Of a stretch of 64,000 nt of DNA, positions 54,410 through 64,000 are shown piece by piece. The notes under the pieces were generated by a model. That model saw only the letters and a program-made list of their open reading frames with translations, made no database searches and was not told where the DNA came from. The stretch covers positions 656,001-720,000 of the forward strand of contig NZ_CP083376.1 of the NCBI RefSeq assembly GCF_020042665.1, read 5' to 3'. This stretch comes from Pseudoxanthomonas sp. X-1 (lineage in GTDB: Bacteria; Pseudomonadota; Gammaproteobacteria; Xanthomonadales; Xanthomonadaceae). Numbering within the stretch: the first letter of the stretch is position 1; every line of letters starts with the position of its first letter. The position numbers and the translations under genes were made by a program.

Positions 54410-55396
54410 ATGTCCTTTCGTGCCTTGCTTGCTTCGCTCTCAGACGAGGGCGCGGTCACCACGTCGCTGGAAACCCTGCAGGACGACGTGCTCGTCGACG
54501 GCGACGTCGATGTCGAGATCGCGTGGTCCAACCTCAATTACAAGGATGCGATCGCGCTGGCAGGGTTCAACATCATCCAGTCCTTCCCGCTGGTGCCGGG
54601 GATCGATTTCGCGGGCACCGTGACGGCCTCGCGGGACCCGCGTTTCAAGGCCGGTGACTCGGTCGTCGCCACCGGCTGGGGCCTGAGCCAGACCCATCAT
54701 GGCGGCTTCGCGCAGCGTGCCCGTGTGCCGGCGGACTGGTTGATCGCGCTGCCAGCCGCGCTCGATCCCCGCAACGCCATGGCCATCGGCACGGCCGGCC
54801 TCACCGCCATGCTCAGCGTGCTGGCGCTCGAACAGGCCGGGCTTACCCCGGCGCGTGGCGAGGTCCTGGTCACCGGCGCCTCCGGCGGCGTGGGCTCGGT
54901 GGCCATCGCGTTGCTGGCCGGGCTGGGCTATCGCGTGGTGGCCTCGTCGGGCAAGCCGGCCGAAGCGGATTACCTCAGGCAACTCGGCGCCGCCGACGTC
55001 ATCGCCCGCGACACGCTCAGTCAGCCTGGCCCGCCGGTGGCGGCCGAACGTTGGGCGGGTGCGATCGATTCGGTCGGCGGGCAGACGCTGGCCAACGTGC
55101 TGGCGCAAACCGCGTACCGCGGCGTGGTGACCACCTGCGGCTTCGTCGGCGGGCGCGAGCTGCCGTCCACGGTGCTGCCCTTCATCCTGCGCGGCGTGAC
55201 CCTGGCAGGGATCGATTCGGTCCAGGCCCCGCGCGTCCTGCGCGAACAAGCGTGGCAGCGCCTGGCGTCGGATCTGGACCTCGACCTGCTGGCGTCCACG
55301 CTCAGCGAGATTCCGCTCGATGCGGTGCCCGCGACCGCACAACAGATGCTGGGCGGCGGCCGCAAGGGCCGCACCCTGGTCGACGTCAACCGCTGA
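54410..55396 (+). CDS. MDR-family quinone/acrylyl-CoA reductase-like oxidoreductase
   Basis: 328 residues. Zinc-free medium-chain dehydrogenase: NLNYKDAIALAGFNIIQSFP, LVPGIDFAGTVTASRDPRFK, the NADPH-binding VLVTGASGGVGSVAIALLAG, and a DSVGGQTLANVLAQTAYRGV segment. The layout is that of AcuI/YhdH, which reduces acrylyl-CoA or quinone-like substrates. The Met at 54410 matches family starts; the open frame from 54338 is not used. Operon with the SDR (29-base gap). Confidence 0.88.
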   Translation: MSFRALLASLSDEGAVTTSLETLQDDVLVDGDVDVEIAWSNLNYKDAIALAGFNIIQSFPLVPGIDFAGTVTASRDPRFKAGDSVVATGWGLSQTHHGGFAQRARVPADWLIALPAALDPRNAMAIGTAGLTAMLSVLALEQAGLTPARGEVLVTGASGGVGSVAIALLAGLGYRVVASSGKPAEADYLRQLGAADVIARDTLSQPGPPVAAERWAGAIDSVGGQTLANVLAQTAYRGVVTTCGFVGGRELPSTVLPFILRGVTLAGIDSVQAPRVLREQAWQRLASDLDLDLLASTLSEIPLDAVPATAQQMLGGGRKGRTLVDVNR

Positions 55397-55425
55397 ACCC
55401 GCCTTCCCTCCGAGGAGCTTCACCC

Positions 55426-56214
55426 ATGTCATCCCGTGCTCCAACCACATTGATCACCGGCGCCTCCGCCGGCATCGGTGCCACCTACGCCGATCGCCTG
55501 GCCGCGCGCGGCTACCGCCTGATCCTGGTCGCACGCGACCAGGCCCGGATGCAGGCGCTCGTCGCCTCGCTGCGGCAGGCCGGCGCCACCGACGTCGAGA
55601 TCCTGCCCGCCGACCTGACGCGGCCCGACGATCTCGCGGCCGTCGAGCGCCGGCTGCAGCAGGGCGATGTCTCGCTGCTGGTCAACAACGCGGGCATGTC
55701 GCTCAAGGGCGGCCTGCTGGAGAACGGGCCGGAGGACATCGCCAGGATCATCGCCTTGAACGTCACCGCGCCCACGCGCCTGGCGGCCGCCGCCGCCAAG
55801 GCCTTCGTCGCGCAGGGACAGGGCGGCATCATCAACTTGTCCTCGGTCCTGGCGCTGGCACCGGAGATGTTCGAAGGCATCTATAGCGGTACCAAGGCCT
55901 ACCTGCTCAACCTCAGCCAGGCCATGGCCGCGCAACTGGGCCCACAGGGCGTCCATGTCCAGGCCGTCCTGCCCGGCGCCACGCGAACCGAGTTGTGGGG
56001 CAAGGCCGGACGCGACATGGACGAGTTCCCGCCGGGGTTCCTGATGGAGGTGGGGGACATGGTCGATGCAGCCCTTGTCGGCTTCGATCGCAAGGAGACC
56101 GTGACCATCCCGCCGCTGCCGGACGCCGACCAGTTCGAGGCGATGCAGGCCGCGCGCCGCGCCATGGCACCCAACCTGTCGCGCAGCGAGGTCGCCGCGC
56201 GCTACCGCCGTTGA
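55426..56214 (+). CDS. SDR family NAD(P)-dependent oxidoreductase
   Basis: 262 residues. Cofactor motif TLITGASAGIGATYADRLAA, LLVNNAGMSLKGGLLENGPE, the Ser in INLSSVLALAPEMF and the active site YSGTKAYLLNLS (Tyr-x-x-x-Lys) are intact. It ends LSRSEVAARYRR, as in a group of DltE-like SDRs. GAGGAG lies eight bases before the ATG. Likely regulated with the upstream oxidoreductase by HxlR. Confidence 0.9.
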   Translation: MSSRAPTTLITGASAGIGATYADRLAARGYRLILVARDQARMQALVASLRQAGATDVEILPADLTRPDDLAAVERRLQQGDVSLLVNNAGMSLKGGLLENGPEDIARIIALNVTAPTRLAAAAAKAFVAQGQGGIINLSSVLALAPEMFEGIYSGTKAYLLNLSQAMAAQLGPQGVHVQAVLPGATRTELWGKAGRDMDEFPPGFLMEVGDMVDAALVGFDRKETVTIPPLPDADQFEAMQAARRAMAPNLSRSEVAARYRR

Positions 56215-56247
56215 CGGCGATCCGGAGCCTGCCCGCGTGAAGGAGCG

Positions 56248-56389
56248 ATGTTCGAGTTCGTCACCGTCAAGGACGGCGCCCGGATCTTCTACAAGGACTG
56301 GGGCGCGGGTATGCCGGCGCGCCGCACGGCTGACGTCCATGCACGCCGCAGCGTTCAACGCCGACCTGCTGGCCTCGGCCAAGCGCTGA
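56248..56389 (+). pseudogene. Alpha/beta hydrolase remnant with internal deletion
   Basis: The start MFEFVTVKDGARIFYKDWGA is the usual N-terminus of chloroperoxidase-like alpha/beta hydrolases (~270 residues). About 21 codons later the sequence jumps to another frame, reading LTSMHAAAFNADLLASAKR-stop at 56330-56389, which is the usual C-terminus (LTxxHxxxxNADLLAF). The whole centre, with the catalytic triad, is gone. GAAGGAGC remains in front of the ATG, so it was once expressed with the SDR. Confidence 0.75.
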
Positions 56390-56448
56390 CCAGACCCGGT
56401 TGGCCGGAGGCTGTCCTTCAAGTCGACCGGCACTGATTGCGCTCACCC

Positions 56449-56533
56449 GACGTGTGCCCTGCGGTCAGCGTTCGTGACAGGGGATGTTCCCTCCCATCCA
56501 CTGTCGCGTCGCATCGGCCGCAGGGCACACGTC
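56449..56533. repeat. Perfect 16-bp inverted repeat around 53 bases
   Basis: GACGTGTGCCCTGCGG (56449-56464) and its exact reverse complement CCGCAGGGCACACGTC (56518-56533) flank a 53-base loop with no open frame. It could be the ends of a decayed miniature element or a recombination site. The stretch 56390-56653 holds no other feature apart from this. Confidence 0.65.
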
Positions 56534-56653
56534 ACCTCTCATCCTGTGCGGGAGTACCGCCCTACTGATCGACTGGTCGCAACACGTCTCCGCAGGTCAC
56601 TTTTCGCATGAGAAGGCTGAAGCGCGCGGGCGCCCGCCTGCGCGGCACCTGCC

Positions 56654-56757
56654 ACTGCTAGCCTGCGCCCCCCCCGCCCGTTCTCCTTCTCATGTCGCAG
56701 CCGCGCTGGCGTCTGACCCTCAAAAACAAGGCCGCTGGCAACGATGCGGTGCGCGCC
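56654..56757 (+). pseudogene. Truncated duplicate of the yegS 5' end
   Basis: The segment repeats 52824-52928 nearly base for base: the upstream ACTGCTAGCCTGCGCC, the ATG at 56692, MSQPRWRL and [10 protein letters not shown]. It differs at roughly a dozen positions. After ~22 codons the similarity stops and 11 bases later the first degenerate CRISPR repeat begins. So a second yegS copy was cut off at the array's trailer. Confidence 0.85.
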
Positions 56758-56768
56758 ACGTATGCGGT

Positions 56769-59327
<2,559 letters not shown>

Positions 59328-59666
59328 TTACGCGGCCGCGAACCTGCCGGCATATGCCAGGACGCTTGTGGTTCGCGTTAGAATCAGCGGGCCTTTGAGG
59401 TCAAGCACTGGCTTGGCACCCACATGCTCGACGCGGGCTTCCCACTTGGCGCCCAGCTGGTAGAAGCGCAGGCTGTCCACATCCTGATCGATCAGGTCGC
59501 ACAGGCGCTGACGTAACTGCACCCACTGCGCGGGCTCGACTTCGATCTCGAAAACGGAGTACTGCACGCGCTGGCCGAGATCGCGGCAGGCTTTGGCGAC
59601 CCTGCGGAGGCGCTTCTCGCCGCCTGGGGAGCTGGTGCTGACATCGTAGCTGACCAAGACCATCAT
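59328..59666 (-). CDS. cas2: CRISPR-associated Cas2
   Basis: 112 residues, 5-15 more than most type I-C Cas2. MMVLVSYDVSTSSPGGEKRL has the ferredoxin-like start with the conserved Asp. QRVQYSVFEIEVEPAQWVQL and SLRFYQLGAKWEARVEHVGA match the family, ending LDLKGPLIL; the extra tail TRTTSVLAYAGRFAAA reads into the leader. With Cas1 it forms the spacer-integration complex. It follows cas1 after 10 bases. Confidence 0.95.
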   Translation of the reverse strand: MMVLVSYDVSTSSPGGEKRLRRVAKACRDLGQRVQYSVFEIEVEPAQWVQLRQRLCDLIDQDVDSLRFYQLGAKWEARVEHVGAKPVLDLKGPLILTRTTSVLAYAGRFAAA

Positions 59667-59676
59667 CCGGACGCTC

Positions 59677-60711
59677 TCATTTCCAAAGAAAGGCGGGGTA
59701 GCCGTCCAGATCGCCACGCAGGTGTCGCGCCAGCAATTGCGCCTGGACGAAGGGCAGCAGCCCGATGTCCACCTTCTCGCCGAGGAACACGTGCTGGAGT
59801 TGCTCGCGTTTGCGTTCCTGGTAGGCGACAAGTACCGCCCTGCGGGCGTCGTCCTTCAGCATGACGGCGCCATTGTCGAAGACCTGGAAGTCGCGTGCGT
59901 TCAGCTGCCGGCGGTTGATCAGCGACAGCGCGAGGCGCTCGCCGAGCAAGGGACGGAACTCCTCCGCCAGATCCAGGGCCAGGCTGGGGCGTCCCGGACG
60001 GTCGCGGTGCAGAAAGCCCACCGCGGGATCCAGGCCGACGGTCTCCAAGGCCGAGCGGCAGTCGTGCGTTAGTAAGGTGTAGAGGAACGAGAGCGGGGCG
60101 TTGAAGGTGTCGCGCGGCGGGCGCCGGTTGCGTCCGCCGAAGCGCAGCAGCGGCTGGTCGGCGCGTACCAGTTGCCCGAACACACCGAAGTAGGCCTGCG
60201 CCGCCTCGCCCTCCAAACCTCGCAGCACGTCCACGTCGGCTTCGATCAGGATGCGCTGCGGAATGCGCTTCAGCCGCTTCAGCGCGTGCTGGAACGCCGC
60301 CACGTCGCTCAATCGGTCGCCATGGTCGCGCCAGCCGCGAGCCAGGACCGCGCGTTGGTTGTGAATCTTGCCGGCCAGCAGGTGGCGGACGATTGCGGCG
60401 CAGCCGCCGGGGTCATCGCTGCGCCTGTACTGCGCGCGCCGTAGCAGGACGTTGCCGGACACCGGCCCCTCGACGCGGGCCAGGAATCGGCCTTGCGGAG
60501 TCAGGTAGCAGATGCTGATTCCCTGTTCCGCGCAGAAGCCCAGTAGCTGTGGAGACACGGCGACGCGGCCGATGCAGACCAGACTCTCGAGCATATGCAC
60601 CGGCAGCCGGGCGCGCTCCCGGCGCTCGACCTCCATGACGACATTGGCGCCGTCCTTGCGCAGCCAGGCGCCGTCGGTGGTGGCGTACAGCGTGTTGAGC
60701 TGGCGGCGCAT
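59677..60711 (-). CDS. cas1: CRISPR-associated Cas1 integrase
   Basis: 344 residues. RQLNTLYATTDGAWLRKDGA starts the beta-strand domain. The helical catalytic domain has the metal ligands in RGLEGEAAQAYFGVFGQLV (Glu), GFLHRDRPGRPSLALDLAEE (His and Asp/Glu). It ends LARHLRGDLDGYPAFLWK, typical for type I-C. It starts two bases after the cas4 stop. Confidence 0.97.
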   Translation of the reverse strand: MRRQLNTLYATTDGAWLRKDGANVVMEVERRERARLPVHMLESLVCIGRVAVSPQLLGFCAEQGISICYLTPQGRFLARVEGPVSGNVLLRRAQYRRSDDPGGCAAIVRHLLAGKIHNQRAVLARGWRDHGDRLSDVAAFQHALKRLKRIPQRILIEADVDVLRGLEGEAAQAYFGVFGQLVRADQPLLRFGGRNRRPPRDTFNAPLSFLYTLLTHDCRSALETVGLDPAVGFLHRDRPGRPSLALDLAEEFRPLLGERLALSLINRRQLNARDFQVFDNGAVMLKDDARRAVLVAYQERKREQLQHVFLGEKVDIGLLPFVQAQLLARHLRGDLDGYPAFLWK

Positions 60712-60713
60712 GC

Positions 60714-61346
60714 TCAATCCTCCTCGGTGTCGAGCTGGTGGCGCAGCCAGCCTTCGACGGCGCCACGACCGAGCAGACGCGGCTGGCACACGTCGATCAG
60801 GGAGCAGGCGTCACAGCGCTTGTCCTCGTAGCGTGCGGATGGTGTGGTGCCTTGTTGCAACATCGCGCGCGTGTCGGCGATGGTGCGCAGGGTAAGCGCG
60901 CGCAGCGCCGCATCGAAGGCGACTTCCTTGCGACGGCGGGTTTGCCCGTAGAACAGCGCGCCGGTAGCAACGCCGCGCCCAAGCATGTATTCCAGGCACA
61001 ACGCTTGTGCGCACAACTGGACCTCATCGGCACGGTGTGCCTTGGGACGCCCGCGCTTGTACTCCACCGGGAAGGCCACCTCGCCCTCGCCGTCGTGGTG
61101 GAACTCCACCGCGTCGGCCTTACCGGTAATGCCCAACTCCAGCGCCAGCAACGGCATCGCGGTGACGGTGCGTACGCCGCGCCGGCGCTCCGCCTGCGGC
61201 GCGTCGGCGCGTTGATGCAGCAGGCGCCCTTCGGCGGTCTGCCGGTTTTCCGCCCACTGCTGCTCCACATGGATCAGCGCGCACTGGCGCGGGCAGTACA
61301 GATAGTGTTGCAGGGCGGAGAGCGGGATCAGGTCGGCGTCGTCCAT
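60714..61346 (-). CDS. cas4: CRISPR-associated Cas4 nuclease
   Basis: 210 residues, RecB-like nuclease with an iron-sulfur cluster. N-terminal Cys residues in HYLYCPRQCALIHVEQQWAE and a C-terminal set in KRCDACSLIDVCQP bind the cluster. The nuclease site is formed by GKADAVEFHH (Asp) and FPVEYKRGRPK (Glu-x-Lys). It trims prespacers and selects the PAM for Cas1-Cas2. The ATG at 61346 is chosen over a longer frame, which overlaps cas7. Confidence 0.95.
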   Translation of the reverse strand: MDDADLIPLSALQHYLYCPRQCALIHVEQQWAENRQTAEGRLLHQRADAPQAERRRGVRTVTAMPLLALELGITGKADAVEFHHDGEGEVAFPVEYKRGRPKAHRADEVQLCAQALCLEYMLGRGVATGALFYGQTRRRKEVAFDAALRALTLRTIADTRAMLQQGTTPSARYEDKRCDACSLIDVCQPRLLGRGAVEGWLRHQLDTEED

Positions 61347-61365
61347 GTCCCGCTCCCCGCATCCC

Positions 61366-62232
61366 TCAAAACAGTTCTTCGACGCTGACCCCAGCCGGCA
61401 GGTCGCGATCGATCTCGACCCGATAGTCGGCGAAGCTACGTGCCGGCCCGGCGTCCACCTCGGCGACGCGCTCGACCGTGACTTTGTCGAACAACACGTG
61501 TGCCGGCGCATTGCCCATCGGATTCTCGTGCTTGAACACGATCAGCTTGCGCGCCGACATCTCGCCGCGGGCGGCGGAGCGGTCGTGCTCGAACAGGTTG
61601 GTCAGCGCGCGCCACAGCAATTGCAGGTCGTCCTCGGAGAAACCGGTACGTTCGGCCAGCTTGGCGGAGACGAAGCCGTGTGCGCGATACAGGCCGTAGG
61701 GCAGGATGTGTTTGCGGCCCATGGTGCGCTCTTTCTCCAGGTCCTTCTCGTTGGTGACGGCCACGCGGGTGATCGACACTTCCAGCGGCAGTACCGGTTC
61801 CACCGAAGTGGCGAAGGCCAGTTGTACGGGGCCGCGGACCTGGCCGGAGTTGACCTCGGTGGTCATCACCGCGCCGAAGGTGCGCACGTCGAAGAAGTTC
61901 GTACACATCCACGACGTTAACTTGCGTGCCGTGGCTTCGTCCTTGGGTAGCTTCTTGGCCTCGTGTTCGATCCCCAGCGCGGCATAGGACTGCTTGTGCT
62001 GGTTGTTCAACACCGACTTTTCCTGCATGTAGATCGCGTAGCCGGGCTGACCCTCCTTCTCCAGCGCGACGTAGTTGCGGATCTTGCGCTTGAGCGCCAC
62101 GTCGGTGACCAGACCGCGATTGGTTTCCGGATCCAGGCGCGGCAGGTTGCCGGCGTCGGGATCGCCGTTGGGATTGCCGTTGGTGACGTCGAACAGGTAG
62201 ACGAACTCGTAGCGGTTGGCGATGGCGCTCAT
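61366..62232 (-). CDS. cas7: CRISPR-associated Cas7 (Csd2), type I-C
   Basis: 288 residues. [20 protein letters not shown] at the start, [13 protein letters not shown], and [20 protein letters not shown] with [14 protein letters not shown] are the marks of Csd2. It forms the backbone that coats the crRNA. Overlaps cas8c by ATGA (62229-62232). Confidence 0.97.
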   Translation of the reverse strand: MSAIANRYEFVYLFDVTNGNPNGDPDAGNLPRLDPETNRGLVTDVALKRKIRNYVALEKEGQPGYAIYMQEKSVLNNQHKQSYAALGIEHEAKKLPKDEATARKLTSWMCTNFFDVRTFGAVMTTEVNSGQVRGPVQLAFATSVEPVLPLEVSITRVAVTNEKDLEKERTMGRKHILPYGLYRAHGFVSAKLAERTGFSEDDLQLLWRALTNLFEHDRSAARGEMSARKLIVFKHENPMGNAPAHVLFDKVTVERVAEVDAGPARSFADYRVEIDRDLPAGVSVEELF

Positions 62233-64000
62233 GCGGTCTCTCCTTCGGAAGCGGGGTCGGTGGCGTCCTGGCCGTCATTGCTGGCGAAGCGCGCCTGATT
62301 CTGGTGGTAGTAGCCGATCGCGAAGCGGCCTTGTTCCTGGATTGGCAGGCTGCGCGGGAAGTTGGGAGCTAGGGCATCGACGATCTGGCCGATCTCCTTC
62401 TCCAGGTTGACTGCTAGTCCCGCCTTTTCCTTGCGCAGCTTCCCGAAATGGTTCTGCGCGCTGCGCAGCAGCACCGGGAAGATGCTGGCCGGTGTCGCGG
62501 ATGCGGCACCGTAGTAACGATCGCGGATGGTGGCGTTGATGCGGTCGCCGAGCGCGGCGCGTTGCAGGTTTTCCAGCGACGCGAACAGGCGCCCCAGTAG
62601 GTAGCCTGGATCGGTATTGCCTGTGTCGAGACTCATGGGTGGTTCCTTGTGGTCGGTGGACAGTCCTTGTTGCCTGCGCAAGCGCGCGTCGCGTGCCAGG
62701 ACAGCCCGGCACAGCGCGATGCGTAATGGGGTGAGTTGTCCGTCGGCGCGGAAGCGCATGACGATGCTGCCGAGCAGGCTTTGGGGGTAGCGCGTCCCGG
62801 CAAGGATCGCCCGGATCAGTTCGCCAACCAGTATCGGCGAGACATCCTCGGACTTGGGCTTGCTGTGCTCGTTGTAGATGGGGGCGGTCTGCAGCGCTAG
62901 GTAGGCGGGCGTGGGCGGGCGTTTCCACGCCGGCGGCTCCAATGTGAGGTCGTTGTAGTGCTCGGCCAGGCGCTTGGCGAATCCGGCCAGCGTTTGCGTC
63001 TCCCAGAAGCGGATGGACAGGCGCGAGGCATTAGGCGCCAGTCCTAGCACGAAGATGCGCGCGTCGTCGTCCAGCGAGTCATCCAAATCGCGCAACGGCC
63101 GCGCATGGCGGACCTGCTTGATGACCAGTTCCAGCCGCCGGGTGGCTTGACCGTCGGCGATTGCGGGGTCGTCGGCGTCGCGGCTGCGCATGAAATCAGC
63201 AAAAATGTCTTCGGCATTCTGCGCCCGCGCTACGGTACTGGCCTGCGCCCAGAACACCACGGTGGTGTCGCCGATCTGCACGCGCTGGCGGTTGTGTGAG
63301 TCGCGGCGCAGTAGATGGTTGAGGGCGGTGGTGTAGGCGAATGCCGCTTGTTCGGAAACGGGAGCGTTCTCGCCTTGCTGCTTGCCGTAGGAGGTAAAGG
63401 CATCGAGGTTGAAGGAGACGATGGAGGCGCCGGAACTCTGCGCGCCGTTCACGCCCTTGATCGCCGGATGCAACCGCGCCAGCGGTGCCATCGTGCCGCT
63501 GACCAGACACAGGCCGCGGACGCCATCGACACCTAGGCCCTGTTGCCGGTCCCAGGCCGCGCGTGCAGCGGGACGCTCGTGCAGAGGTCCCTGGTCGCTC
63601 TCCAGCCTGAAGGCCAGATTGGTATCCAGCAGTGCTTCGCCATGCGGGGCGAACGCAGGATGAGCGGCGTATTGCTCAGGCGACCATGCCGCAAGGAACG
63701 CCAGCAGCGCCAGCAGCCCGGGATCGTCGCTGCCGACCAGGGCCTGCTGGTGCAACGTCTTGAACGCGGCATGTTCCTGCTCGCTGCGCTTGCTGCTGGC
63801 GCTGACGCCCAGGGCGTAGCTGGTCTTGTCCCAAAGGAAGTTGGACTTGATGCCAGCGGTGCGCTTTTCCGGCTGTGGGACGCGCATGGCCTTGGCGAGA
63901 CGCTTCTTACCCTCGACGCGATGCTCGTCGTGGACGGAAACGACGCTGCCGTCGGCGGCCAGCACCACGGTGTAGCCGATGTTCTGCTGGCTGTAGCCGG
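62229..64000 (-). CDS. cas8c: CRISPR-associated Cas8c (Csd1), 5' end outside window
   Basis: The frame is open to the right edge; beyond the first internal GTG it continues [20 protein letters not shown], a typical N-terminal region of Csd1, so the true start lies past 64000. ~590 residues are visible: [57 protein letters not shown] and [20 protein letters not shown]. Cas8c is the large Cascade subunit that reads the PAM; in type I-C the same gene also yields a small Cas11 from an internal start, probably in the C-terminal part here. cas5 and cas3 should lie further right. Confidence 0.95.
   Translation of the reverse strand, partial: GYSQQNIGYTVVLAADGSVVSVHDEHRVEGKKRLAKAMRVPQPEKRTAGIKSNFLWDKTSYALGVSASSKRSEQEHAAFKTLHQQALVGSDDPGLLALLAFLAAWSPEQYAAHPAFAPHGEALLDTNLAFRLESDQGPLHERPAARAAWDRQQGLGVDGVRGLCLVSGTMAPLARLHPAIKGVNGAQSSGASIVSFNLDAFTSYGKQQGENAPVSEQAAFAYTTALNHLLRRDSHNRQRVQIGDTTVVFWAQASTVARAQNAEDIFADFMRSRDADDPAIADGQATRRLELVIKQVRHARPLRDLDDSLDDDARIFVLGLAPNASRLSIRFWETQTLAGFAKRLAEHYNDLTLEPPAWKRPPTPAYLALQTAPIYNEHSKPKSEDVSPILVGELIRAILAGTRYPQSLLGSIVMRFRADGQLTPLRIALCRAVLARDARLRRQQGLSTDHKEPPMSLDTGNTDPGYLLGRLFASLENLQRAALGDRINATIRDRYYGAASATPASIFPVLLRSAQNHFGKLRKEKAGLAVNLEKEIGQIVDALAPNFPRSLPIQEQGRFAIGYYHQNQARFASNDGQDATDPASEGETA

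Noticed and set aside
52824..56757. Composite transposon flanked by the two yegS copies
   Set aside because: No transposase or insertion-sequence ends are visible between or beside the copies; a simple duplication or recombination junction explains them.

Overview
The window is GC-rich proteobacterial chromosome. Several traits point to the family Xanthomonadaceae (Xanthomonas, Pseudoxanthomonas, Stenotrophomonas, Lysobacter relatives): a TrpS with a C-terminal YegP-like extension, an effector ending in a domain typical of the Xanthomonadales bacteria-killing type IV secretion system, REP-like palindromes, and a type I-C CRISPR repeat of the kind common in Xanthomonas. A genus cannot be fixed from sequence reading alone.

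Layout. 1-8 kb: the end of trpS, a metallo-hydrolase, small proteins, an SDR, and a branched-chain 2-oxoacid dehydrogenase operon (E1 alpha, E1 beta, an SH3 protein, E2; minus strand). 8-12 kb: a large secreted nuclease with its own terminator. 12-20 kb: aromatic amino-acid catabolism (tryptophan 2,3-dioxygenase, a POT peptide symporter, a MarR regulator divergent from 4-hydroxyphenylpyruvate dioxygenase, homogentisate dioxygenase), interrupted by a frameshifted DUF559 endonuclease gene between inverted GC-rich repeats. 21-36.6 kb: a likely peptidoglycan-peptide scavenging region. On the minus strand are an RpiR regulator, an L,D-transpeptidase and an APC permease, then a dipeptide epimerase and an NlpC/P60 peptidase. 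On the plus strand are a transglutaminase-like protein, a TonB-dependent receptor, a serine hydrolase, an amidase, a VanX-type D-Ala-D-Ala dipeptidase and a DUF819 membrane protein. The region holds a ~0.7 kb inverted repeat and a divergent AT-rich control region.

36.7-43.6 kb: a CaCA-family antiporter and a complete Mrp-type cation/proton antiporter operon (fused AB, then C, D, E, F, G), all junctions overlapping. 43.7-48.4 kb: an NAD-binding protein, a DUF962 protein, and a putative type IV effector (lytic transglycosylase, M23 peptidase, peptidoglycan-binding domain, XVIPCD) preceded by lipoproteins that look like its immunity proteins. 48.5-53.8 kb: housekeeping genes (purC, DnaJ-like, rpe, GNAT, lactonase, yegS) and a possible small RNA. 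53.9-56.8 kb: an HxlR-regulated oxidoreductase/SDR pair followed by gene debris: an alpha/beta hydrolase reduced to its two ends, a perfect 16-bp inverted repeat, and a truncated second copy of the yegS 5' end.

56.8-64 kb: a type I-C CRISPR-Cas locus. The array has 37 repeats (36 spacers), is read on the minus strand, and its leader lies next to cas2. cas2, cas1, cas4, cas7 and most of cas8c are inside the window; cas5 and cas3 are expected beyond the right edge. The old (trailer) end of the array abuts the yegS fragment, so the junction records how the locus came to sit here. No tRNA, rRNA or intact transposase was seen.
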